A DNA stretch of 64,000 nt from Hedera helix (lineage: Eukaryota > Streptophyta > Magnoliopsida > Apiales > Araliaceae), in contig OX359283.1 in NCBI GenBank assembly GCA_947179155.2, positions 10,277,764 through 10,341,763 on the forward strand, written 5' to 3'. The position numbers and the translations under genes were made by a program. The notes below the pieces were generated by a model. That model saw nothing but the letters and a program-made list of their open reading frames with translations. It made no database searches and was not told the DNA's origin. Positions 1 to 9,350 of the stretch are shown here, in pieces (position 1 is the first letter of the stretch; each line of letters begins with the position of its first letter).

Positions 1-109
1 CAGAATTGAAGTCCTAAACCACTAGTTATTTATACGCAGAGCTAAATCCTAAATTTCTATTCTTTTATTTTCTACCAATTACACGTTCAAAATATGTCCT
101 ACATCATAA

Positions 110-120
110 TGGTATCAGAG
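110..120 (+). other. Primer-binding site of the first LTR element
   Basis: TGGTATCAGAG lies three bases inside the end of the 5' LTR at 106. It matches the 3' end complement of plant initiator tRNA-Met, the usual primer for plant LTR elements. Confidence 0.85.
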
Positions 121-187
121 TTTAGGGTTTATCTATTAATTTCTTAATTTTTGGGATATCTTGGGTTATTAAAAAAAATTGAAAAAA

Positions 188-281
188 CTGTTCATCACGC
201 TACTGTTCACCGTGGTTACTGTTCATCGTCAGAAATATTGTTCGCATTTGAGCTACTGTTCACATCGGGATTACTGTTCAG
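188..281 (+). repeat. Clustered TACTGTTCAC-like motifs in the leader
   Basis: Six copies of a ten-base motif close to TACTGTTCAC start near 187, 201, 217, 236, 254 and 272. The spacing is irregular (14-19 bases), so this is a motif cluster rather than a clean tandem repeat. The same motif recurs in unrelated LTRs further right in the window. Confidence 0.7.
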
Positions 282-429
282 TTCTAGAAAAAACCAAAAA
301 AGAAGGGTTGCCGTAAAAAAGAAGAAAAAAGAAAAGAGGTGGTTTGCTTTCTCTCTCATCTAAAGGTGGAGGCTGCTACACTTGAAAAGAAAGGAGATGT
401 TGAATTGGGTAAACCTAAACTGAAACTTA

Positions 430-640
430 TTTAATTTTCTGCCAAATTACAGTTTAGTACCCAAATTTTCTGTTTTATTTTAAAAAATTACCTGCACTTT
501 CCAAAATTTTCAGTTTAGCCATTGCAGTTTTTTCTGAAACTGCCAAATTACAATTTAGCACCTCCAAGTTTCTGATTTATTTTAAAATCTTCTCCATAGC
601 TTTAAAACATTTCAGTTTAGCCCCTTATAGTTTTCGGGAA
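430..640 (+). repeat. Degenerate leader repeats
   Basis: Several imperfect units of about 55-75 bases resemble 'CAGTTTAGCCCCTTATAGTTT' (around 447, 511, 549 and 610). A similar series is in the leader of the element at 3275-6427, so the two share a leader type although their LTRs differ. Confidence 0.6.
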
Positions 641-693
641 AAAAAGGGTAGTTTGAAAAAGAAAAAAAAACTGTTTAATTTAATTTATTTTAG

Positions 694-1431
694 TTGGTAC
701 CAGTGAACCAAACCACAAAAGAATTGATTGAAAGAGAAAAAAAAGAAATTCGGGCTCTTTATGATGAAAGCAACCGAATAGATTACCTTGTCAAGACATA
801 TAGTCATACTACCCGTTTGAAAATTAAGCAAGAAGAGGTTAAACGGTATATTGCTAATGCATATTACGAGCTTGACCGACTTCAATGGTGATATCAAGAT
901 GAACAAAAAAGGGCTGTGATAGAGAGATGTCAACAAGCTCAAGCAGAGAAACGTCAACAAGCTAAATCAAAAGATCTTCGAGAGCAAGCACGTACAATTA
1001 TTACTAGATGGAATGAAGAGCAAGAAGAGTTGAGAAAGAAAGCGGATGAAGAGCAAGTGAAAGCGCAAAAGGAAGAGAAAGAGCAACTGGAAGAGCAAAA
1101 AGAAGAACAAACGGAAGAGTAAGAAGAAAAACAAGAGGAGCAAGAGAAAGAAAACGAGAATGATCACAATTCTGAGACTACGGACAATTGTGATGTATCT
1201 ATGGAGATTCTAGCAGTGAAAAAAGATGAATCTGAGATTATGTGTGAGCAACAAAGCGAGGAAAATTATGAAGTTGCTATTGAGTTGTGTCAGTTACCGA
1301 AGAGAAGATGGTGCGAGAAATGGATCCAGTCCAAGTTGATCAAGTTGAATTCATCATTCCGGATAGGCTACTTCAATCGCTTGAGAATCCAGAAGTGGTG
1401 CTCTCAACAATTCTCTTTCCAAAATCTTTAG
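694..1431 (+). pseudogene. Broken charged coiled-coil ORF of the first LTR element
   Basis: One frame stays open from an ATG at 694 to 1431 except for TGA at 889-891 and TAA at 1120-1122. The product is unrecognised. Roughly the first 60 residues are mixed and charged. The middle is rich in Glu, Lys and Gln (runs such as KKADEEQVKAQKEEKEQLEE) and would form a coiled coil. No zinc knuckle, DTG protease motif or polymerase motif is visible. It occupies the position of gag in a 1.45-kb internal region. A second frame near 1320-1550 also looks once-coding and ends close to the purine tract, so a frameshift is likely. I infer a degenerate gag-like or accessory protein. Confidence 0.5.
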
Positions 1432-1544
1432 AGCTTGATCATGCGTAGATATTCTCAACAATGTTCCAGAATGTTTCTTCAATGAAGAGGAGCTTATGGA
1501 TTATTCTATCATGCTATAAAACTCAAAGTCGAGTTTTCTCCAAC

Positions 1545-1555
1545 AAGGGGAGAAA
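1545..1555 (+). other. Polypurine tract of the first LTR element
   Basis: AAGGGGAGAAA sits immediately before the TG that starts the 3' LTR at 1556, the normal site for plus-strand priming. Confidence 0.75.
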
Positions 1556-2027
1556 TGATGAGGATCACAAGTGTATTTATTTATTCATGGGTTTATTTAT
1601 TTACAAATTTGATGTATTTAATTATTTATTTAATTGTTGTAATTTTAGGAGATAGTATTTTATTAGTTAGGGTATGTTAGTATTTTAATATTTTAGGAGT
1701 TAATTGGCATTTTATTTTCATTAGTAAAGGGTAGTTTTGTCTTTTTAATGTTTTCTGCATATTAGGGTTTTTCGTGGCCTATTTAAAAAGTGATGTACTC
1801 TCATATTATTCAGAATACAAATTATTGATTTGAGATTGCTTTGGTTTAATTTATCGCAAAGATAATTATTCCTCTCCTAGGATTAATAGACAGAGTTGAA
1901 ATCCTTGTTCTAGGGCTAATAGATGCAGAGTTGAAGTCCTAAACCCCTAGTTACGCAGAGCTAAATACTAGGTTTCTATCATTTTATTTTCTACGAATTA
2001 CACAACCTTCAAATCTGTCCTACATCA
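1556..2027 (+). repeat. 3' LTR of the first element (472 bp)
   Basis: It starts TGATGAGG after the purine tract and ends ACATCA. Its last ~105 bases repeat positions 1-106. Confidence 0.8.
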
Positions 2028-3269
2028 ACCGGTCTTAGCGTTCTTTAATACATGATAGCTCCACTTCTTCTATACTTTAGTGCATAGCAACAGCGGAGCA
2101 TCCTCAACATTTAACACTACTGAATTGAAGTGGGTCACATCAACATTTATAGGACTAATAAAAAAATCTAATACTATTGGGTTGGCATTCCTAAAGCATA
2201 TAAGCAATAAAGTATTATTGTGTCTTGTTGATAGTATCCAAGCTCATTAAACTGAAGGGGTTCACATCAATGCTTATGGGAGTAATATAATTTTCTAATA
2301 CTATCTGAGGGCCATCCCTAATTAGGAAATACTTAAAATAAAATACCTGAACCATCTTAAACTAGAGAACTAAACAAAGGTAAACTATATAAACCTAGGC
2401 ACCTTAATGATCAAAATCCAATTGACGAGCAATGACAAGAGCAGCAATTGAGTTTCTGTGGAGCTGGAAAGGTTGAGCTTATAGCGAGTAAACTTTGGAT
2501 TCACACCTCATTGCTTGTTGAGAGTGGTTTGGCGCAAATAAAATTGAAGGTGCTTTAAAGACACAAGAAAGACCGATGATTAAGATTTGACTTTGTTTTT
2601 TAGCCTCTTATTCTTTCAGCTGAACATGTATCCAGGATCTATAGTTTCCTTTTTGAGAAGTTTCATGATGAGTTCGCATTGGGGGCATGATGATGTTGTT
2701 TTACCCTCCAGGTTTACTGAGTTTTGTAAGGGGTTAGGGGTTGGTGCCTTTTTCTATTTCTCATACATTTAGATTGTATACATAGTGTGTACTTGGTCTT
2801 GAATCATTTTTGGAGATTCTTTTAAATTAAGTTTACTACTCAACATAATAATAAGAAGAAGAAAGAGATTTAGGAGATCGACCAGCCCACTTTGTAACTA
2901 CTCAACTCATTTAGACCAACTTTAAACCAGGCCATCTCTCCCTTTATTAAACTAGCTTAATTTCCGCGTGATTCAACCTAAACCCCATCTCAAACTAATA
3001 CTTTACTGCACAACTTAAGTTTATTGACCCAGTCCCACCAGTAGCCTAGTTAGTTACATAGCTCAAACGAAAATTGGACTTCCCCCTTGAAACAAGGAAG
3101 AACAATGAAAAGCCAAAGGAGCGAAAAGCAGACAATTTCCTTCACTTTTACATCTTTCTCTATCATGAAATTTGAAGAATTGTGTTCCAAGAGGCAAGTA
3201 ATTAGCGAAGTAAAATTTAACATAATTGTGATGTAGATAATAGCATCTTTAGACTAAACGGGTAGGATA
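2028..3269. other. Spacer with a diverged direct repeat
   Basis: No gene was recognised. A stretch near 2110-2190 is repeated in diverged form near 2246-2320; both copies share 'CTAATACTAT' and a 'TCACATCAA' core. The short open frame at 2587-2772 has no recognisable product. Confidence 0.5.
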
Positions 3270-3274
3270 CTACT

Positions 3275-3582
3275 TGATGCAGGACAAAAACAGGTTCAAC
3301 GCGAGACGTGGTTGGAACAATACGCTAGACTTTGAAAGCCTAATTAGGAGAAATTGTATTTAATTAGGAGTTGTATTTTATTTAAATTCTTTAATTTATA
3401 GTTACCTTATTTAAGTTGTAATTGTCTTATTAGAATTCAATTAGGGTTAGGAGAGTTAGATTAAAGTATTATAAATAGGATTGTACCTCAGTATTTTAGG
3501 GACATTGAATTATAAATCACTTTGAGTATTTTGAGTTCTCTGTGTGAGATATTATGTGCCCTAATTACCCCGTCCCCCATTA
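3275..3582 (+). repeat. 5' LTR of the TR-GAG element
   Basis: 308 bp. It differs from the 3' LTR by one G/A change near 3335, one A/G near 3452 and one A/T near 3554. It is preceded by CTACT. Confidence 0.93.
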
Positions 3583-3584
3583 TT

Positions 3585-3596
3585 TGGTATCAGAGC
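3585..3596 (+). other. Primer-binding site of the TR-GAG element
   Basis: TGGTATCAGAGC, complementary to the 3' end of plant initiator tRNA-Met, two bases inside the 5' LTR. Confidence 0.92.
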
Positions 3597-4131
3597 CTAA
3601 CCCTGAACCACCCTCAGCCGCCACCCAAAACCAAACCCTAATCCCATTCTGTCGACCACGACCCAAAATCCTGCCGCCACCTAAACCCTAATTCCTTGAC
3701 CTCTGCCACCACTAAACCCTAGCCGCTGCAACACACCCAAGTCTGAACCCCTCAATTGCCGAACTCCTACTCTGCCAAACCCTAACTTTACCCGCAGTCG
3801 ACCGACACCAGAAACCCCAAACGTCCCAAAATCCCCTATCCCAACATTCATAGCCGCCGCTGCAACCCACCAATTACCAGGAAACACCACCAAAATCCGA
3901 AAACACGTACAAACCCAAAGCAAAACGAAAAAAAAAAAAAAAGGGGGAAAGAGAAGAGAAGTAGCAGAAGAGAGGGAAAATAAGAGAAGAAAACTTACCT
4001 GAAAGGCGCCGCCGCCTCCTCCTGACGACGCCTCGCTGCCGCGGTCAACAAGAAAAAAAAAAAAAAAGATACGAAGAAGAAAGGAAGAAGACCAACGCTG
4101 CTGCTACTGATCTGTGCCATGATATAATATC

Positions 4132-4375
4132 TTGGCAAATTACAGTTTGCACCCCAAGGTTTCGTAATAATTTTAAAATACCCCCTGAACTTTTATATTT
4201 TTACATATCCACCCCTGAACTTTTATATTTTTACATATCCACCCCTGAACTTTTATATCTTTACAATTTAGCCCCTGAAGTTTCTATAATTACATCTTAG
4301 TCCCCGTACTTGAAGTTTTTACATTCCAGCCCCTATAGTTTCAAAACTTTTCAGTTTAGTCCCTGTCAAAAAAAA
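4132..4375 (+). repeat. Leader repeats of the TR-GAG element
   Basis: A 30-base unit close to 'CCCCTGAACTTTTATATTTT' plus 'TACATATCCA' is repeated about 2.5 times at 4183-4270. More degenerate relatives ('TTTAGTCCC...AGTTT') continue to 4365. The array precedes a poly-A and (TA)n stretch (4368-4401) just upstream of the ORF. Confidence 0.75.
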
Positions 4376-4419
4376 AAAAAAAAAGAAATATATATATATA
4401 TAGTTTATTTACAGGAATC

Positions 4420-6192
4420 ATGGTTACTGCTGGAGAAGTCAACGCTAGGCTTGACGCTTATACAGCGCAGCAAGGTGAACACATTCAAAAACTTGAAGAT
4501 TCAATTGCAGCATTAACTGACCATGTTCAGACTGTACAGACTTCTATTGCAGCACTTGCAACAAAAGTTGATGTCCTCACGGAACGTATTGATAGAGGAC
4601 AACGCGAGGATGTCCACCGAAATTTTGAAGGTCCTAATGATATGAGAGTTCTACAACAGTAGGGACCTAATTTCCATCATGCGCCAGATCCTAGATTAAA
4701 TGCAGTAGATAGAGGAGCCAAGTTGGACGTTGGTGATTTCAATGGAGATCAAGGGCCTGAGTCTTTTTTCGATTGGATTCACAGTTTGGAGAGTTTCTTC
4801 CGTTGGTACGAACTATCTGACGAAAGAAAGCTTTTCTTTGCTGATGCGAAGTTAAAAGGTACAGCCCGTATTTGGTGGGATCAACATCAACGAAATCTAT
4901 ACACAGCTGCACGAAGATGGGAGGATATGAAAACTGCTATGACACGAAGGTTTGTGCCTCCAGATTACAAGCAAAGGGCATGTTTACAATTGACGGAATT
5001 GGTGCAAGGAAGTAAATCTGTAGCCGAGTACACATCTACATTCTACAGTTTGGTTACAAGGTCAGAATTCCCTTGGATTGAAGATGTGTTAATCTCCATG
5101 TATCGTCGGGGGTTAAATCAGGAGATTGCTAGTGGAGTAGCTTCTGGGAAAATTATACTCTTAGATGATGCTGTTCAAGTTGCCAACCAAGTGGAGGATA
5201 CCTTGAGGAGAAATTCTGTTAGGCCTTCAGTACCAGTACAGACTCGAAATGAGAGGACTTTTGTAGAGCCTTTTAGAAGCAGGCCAGTGGAGAGGTCATC
5301 TACAAATTCTTCAGCTGCTAGCAGGCCAAATCGTACCACCGGTTCTTCCAGTGCTAGCAACAATCCTACCTCTCGGTGTTTTAATTGTCGTGGTTTTGGT
5401 CACATGTCCTTCGAGTGTTCATCTCCAAAGATGAATGTTGCATCCCCTCATTCTAAACAAGTTGCTATGGTCAACAAAGATGAGAAAACTGTTGTACATG
5501 AAGAGGTTTGTACGCCATCGAACGAGGATAATGAGTATAATGAACAAGATTTGGAAGCTGATGCACATTTGGAGGGATGTTTAGGTGTTCTTCGACCTCT
5601 ATGGGTTACTAGAAAACAAGAGGATGATCATAAACTTCATCGTGGGCGGATCTTTCAGACACGAGTCAAGTGTGCGGGTCAGATATGTTCTCTTGTAATT
5701 GATACGGGGAGTTGTGCGGATGTCATTGCTGAGGACACGGTTAAGAAACTTGGATTAAAAGTTGAGCCTCATCCGGACCCGTATGAGGTGGCATGGATTA
5801 CAAATACAAAATTGAGGGTTACTCAGCGATGTTTGGTTACATTTTCCATTGGCAAGCTTAATGATACAGTTATGTGCGATATTTTACCCCTTAAGGTTTG
5901 TCATATCATCTTGGGGCGTACCTGGCTATGGGATCGACACGCACACCACGATGCTCGTGCCAACACTTATTCAATTTTTAAGGGCAATACTAAATTTAAT
6001 CTTACTTGTGCTATTGACTTGCCCAAATTGAAGCTTGCAAAGAATTCATTAGTGATCCGACGTGGGTGTTCTTGTGTTCATAACTCGACGGAGTCGAGTT
6101 TTTCGCAGAGGAGGAGAAATGATGCAGGACAAAAACAGGTTCAACGCGAGACGTGGTTGGAACAATACGCTAGACTTTGGAAGCCTAATTAG
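4420..6192 (+). CDS. gag-pro: Gag-protease polyprotein of the TR-GAG element, one internal TAG
   Basis: Encodes the structural and protease part of a retrotransposon particle. The frame runs from ATG 4420 to TAA 6192, about 590 codons, interrupted only by TAG at 4660-4662 (context CAA CAG TAG GGA). Without readthrough, the longest open part starts at ATG 4723. The first ~80 residues are a coiled coil. Next is a Retrotrans_gag domain with the typical WWDQH region (around 4860-5190), and then one canonical CX2CX4HX4C zinc knuckle (CFNCRGFGHMSFEC, near 5376). A retropepsin-like domain with the DTGS catalytic motif is near 5701, with the flap and ILGRTWL strand up to 5930. No polymerase or integrase follows. 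The last ~24 codons lie inside the 3' LTR. Confidence 0.9.
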
Positions 6193-6427
6193 GAGAAATT
6201 GTATTTAATTAGGAGTTGTATTTTATTTAAATTCTTTAATTTATAGTTACCTTATTTAAGTTGTAATTGTCTTATTAGAATTCAATTAGGGTTAGGAGAG
6301 TTAGATTGAAGTATTATAAATAGGATTGTACCTCAGTATTTTAGGGACATTGAATTATAAATCACTTTGAGTATTTTGAGTTCTCTGTGTGAGATATTTT
6401 GTGCCCTAATTACCCCGTCCCCCATTA
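6120..6427 (+). repeat. 3' LTR of the TR-GAG element
   Basis: 308 bp, starts at TGATGCAGG after a purine tract and is followed by the duplication CTACT at 6428-6432. Its first 73 bases also encode the C-terminus of the gag-protease ORF. Confidence 0.93.
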
Positions 6428-6432
6428 CTACT

Positions 6433-7578
6433 GCATCATACTTTGACGAGCTCAGAGGTACGGTATATTTTTATTTCTATTAAAATATAGTATAATCAAA
6501 ATTATGTTATTGTCTAGTTTAAGTTGGTCTAGGCATTAAAATTATTCCCTAAGTTGGAGTTGGTCCTCGTAGTATCAACCTAACAAGATTTCGGGAAGCT
6601 TTATAAAACATCAATGTATTCTTAAATTTTCCAAGAGAGTCAAGTTATTTGATAATAAAGTTGAATCCTTGATTTGGAATCCCTTGTAAGGATAATAAAC
6701 TCTTTTTCTTCCACCTTTCTTGTATGTGTCCTCCTGCCTTGCAGTTCTGGATAAATATGTAACCAAATTTATGATTGAGTTCAGTTAATACTTGTAGTTT
6801 TATGGTTATTTGGGATAGTTTAGGTACCTAGTTTCTGCTTAGTTGTGGTTTAGCTGTGTAGATTGAGCCAACTTAGGCATCTTAATTACTACCTGCAACC
6901 CACTTCACTAATTCACTTGCAACACATTTTAGGATGTCCCAAAACTAATTGCCCTAAAGTTTTTGTCTGATATGAATAATATCCAATTGCCGGTCTACAT
7001 GGATAATATTCTCTTGATTGTCACTAATTTTGAGCCAAACTTTAATTGCCCTAATAAGAAAATATTGAAAGTTTCTTTTATTTGGTGGAGGCCCATTAGG
7101 AGCAGGGGTGAATCCACCTTGTAAAGAATGTGGGCAATTGACCGAAGAATTTATGTAAGTAGTATTAGAAATATTAATTTTCCTAAAAATAGAATAAAAA
7201 TGTAAAGAAATATAATTTTGCCCACCATAATTTTAAGAAATATGTGCTTAGTATTTTTTGCCTACCTTGATAAAAAAAAAAAAAAATTAGCTCTACGCGA
7301 GTAGGAGAATATTTGGAATAAAATTTAAATTCCAGAGCTTCCTAAATATGCATGCAAAAAGAAAGAGTTGCAAGTACAAAGGGCTGAAGGAAGTACTTCT
7401 AATTAGGAATAATAGTATATGGTAATCTAGTATTTCTAGAAAATTCATTTGTAATTCCTTTCAAATTAAAAGGCTAAAATAGTATTAAGAACACGTTTTG
7501 TGTTGTATTTCATCAGGGCTTCACCAATTCATCTGGAGGAAGAAGCACTCTCAATCTGCAGTCTGGTGAATTCAGAGT
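6433..7578. other. Spacer, no gene recognised
   Basis: AT-rich sequence downstream of the PIS gene (which is on the minus strand). It contains a 14-base poly-A near 7273. No homolog of the missing last PIS exon was seen here. Confidence 0.5.
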
Positions 7579-8019
7579 AGAGTGCGTTTGGTAGTACTTA
7601 TAAGCAGTCAAACGTGCTTTATAAGTAGTTTTGAAAAGCAAGAGGTGTTTGGTACACTGCTTTTCATAAATGCTTATAAACACTTTTCAAAGAAATAAAC
7701 GGAAGCATCAATTTGGTGCATATGCTTATAAGCAAAAATCCAATAAGCATGTTTGACCAAGTATATTACTATTATAACGATACCATACTACTTTATCACA
7801 ATTCTTCCAGCTGTATAAGTATATTGTTAGTCTATTCTTTTTGGTCATTTTCCTTAAAAATAAGTGAGAAGCACTTTCATCAATAGCAAACACTTTACAC
7901 TTCTTAACTACTTAAGTGCTTTTAAATTACCATACACAAAGTACTTTTTCAAAATTGATTATAAGCAGAGGTAGTAAGCAAAGCAATGTATTTTTTAATG
8001 CAATCCCAAACACCCTCTA
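7579..8019. mobile_element. MITE with 'GTTTGG' inverted termini
   Basis: The left end AGAGTGCGTTTGG is matched in inverse at the right end (AGAGGGTGTTTGG on the minus strand). The body is full of ACTTATAAGCA-type words in both orientations, as in a widespread plant MITE type. A possible AGAGT duplication flanks it (7574-7578, 8020-8024), but it overlaps the terminal sequence and is uncertain. No coding capacity. Confidence 0.7.
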
Positions 8020-8024
8020 AGAGT

Positions 8025-9290
8025 GTCATAGGCTATCTTTCCACCTTCTTTACCACCTTAGACCATCTTTATTGCCACTTAATTGCTTGGCAACCCAGCA
8101 CTTACTAAAAAAAATGGCTAGGAATTATAAACCTGCAAGGCAAGCAGTTCTTGAAACCGACTAAGGAACTAAACCTCTAACGGTTGACACTTCCCTTTTG
8201 ACAGAAAATGAAAGTGCTTGCAAGCATTAAAAAAAGGGATCAGTCGTCACTCAAGATGGGTTAGAAATGCCTGAGTGGGACTTTGAGGGTAAGAGTAAAA
8301 TGTGGAATAGAATGGAAGGAATATTGAGGAGAGACTTGAATGTGGAAGGAGTCCATCTCCTTGGACTGGTCTTAATATAAGATTTGATTGTTAACTGTTC
8401 GGCTATTAAAGCCGGAATAAACAAGAAGAATACTGAAAAACTGAATCAAATCAGTAGTTCATTACTACCCAAATCAAGAGGAATACTGAAAAACTGGATC
8501 AAATCAGTAGTTCATTACTGCCCCAATAGCTAACAAGAGAACTTTTATAGAGACCTTAGAGCTTTCAAGGGTTAATCAAGTAAATGTTAAAAGCATTGGG
8601 ACTAAACTTTGAGTGATGACTACATTTAATGAATGACATGACCTATGAAAAGATTCTTGAACATTCAAGATAGTCAAATTAATACTACTTCAAATACTAA
8701 AAGAATCTCAGACCTTTTTAAAGACTTAATGAAACATAGACGCAATAATAGTAACAATTAACAAAATACTACACCTAAAGAGAGCTTAATAAGATTTCCA
8801 GTTGAACCAAATTCAAAAAAAAAAAATCTCTGCATTAAACTCATTCCTTCTTGAGCCCTGCTTCATCACTTGAAAATCAAAAGAACCCCATCCGCTATTA
8901 GCAATGTTTTGACTAAAACTTGGAAAGTTTCGCAATGCAGTTGTACCATGCTTTCAAATTACAGGCCTTTCAGTAGAGCTGTAGTTTGAGATACATTGAT
9001 GTGCTCAAAGATAGAAAACTATATATATAAAAACATTACAAGCCTTTTGGTAGATCTGCAGTTTTTTCCTTTTATTTTAAATTTTAGGTTCACCAATTAG
9101 ATAATTTTACCTTTCCATCAACAAATATTTTCTTCAGTTGCCAAATAAAATTTCAACACAAATAGTTTTACCAGCTTTCGAATAAGTTCATATTATCAGC
9201 TTTAGAAATTTATTAAACGCAGGATAATATTGAGCAGGGATACAAATATGTTTCTACAGCACCCACATGTTGTGCTACAACAATCCTTAA
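8025..9290. other. Spacer downstream of PIS
   Basis: No gene or recognisable element. A short direct repeat ('GAATACTGAAAAACT' with 'AATCAGTAGTTCATTACT') occurs at about 8428-8475 and 8480-8520. The PIS 3' UTR may lie in the right part. Confidence 0.4.
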
Positions 9291-9350
9291 TCACCAAAGC
9301 AATTCAGGTACATATGAGCTTGTGAAGAACTTTAAGGTATGATGTTTTAC

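Larger units (their letters stand above)
1..2027 (+). mobile_element. Non-autonomous LTR retrotransposon, 5' LTR cut by window edge
   Basis: Positions 1-106 match the last ~105 bases of the repeat at 1556-2027; both end in GTCCTACATCA. Directly inside the first copy is TAA and then a tRNA-iMet-type primer-binding site (110-120). Directly before the second copy is a purine tract (1545-1555). The internal region is only about 1.45 kb and has no reverse transcriptase, integrase or protease signature, so the element depends on partners. The LTR copies differ at roughly a tenth of compared positions by eye, so the insertion is old. The 5' target duplication is outside the window. Confidence 0.85.
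3275..6427 (+). mobile_element. Complete TR-GAG-type LTR retrotransposon (gag + protease only)
   Basis: Two 308-bp LTRs (3275-3582 and 6120-6427) begin TGATGCAGGAC and end CCCCCATTA. The element is flanked by a perfect 5-bp target duplication, CTACT (3270-3274 and 6428-6432). The LTRs differ at only 3 positions by eye, so it is a recent insertion. A primer-binding site follows the 5' LTR and a purine-rich stretch (GAGGAGGAGAAA) precedes the 3' LTR. The 2.5-kb interior encodes gag and a retropepsin-like domain but no reverse transcriptase, RNase H or integrase. This matches the known class of terminal-repeat retrotransposons with a GAG domain, which are mobilised in trans. Confidence 0.93.

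Noticed and set aside
3681..3923. Minus-strand open frame in the TR-GAG leader
   Set aside because: It overlaps the leader just after the primer-binding site, is driven by CCCTAA/CCACC-rich composition, and shows no domain.
8862..8890. Candidate last PIS exon beginning AG-TG-ATGAAGCAGGG on the minus strand
   Set aside because: Translation does not resemble the conserved MKTAAD tail and would not keep the usual length or phase.
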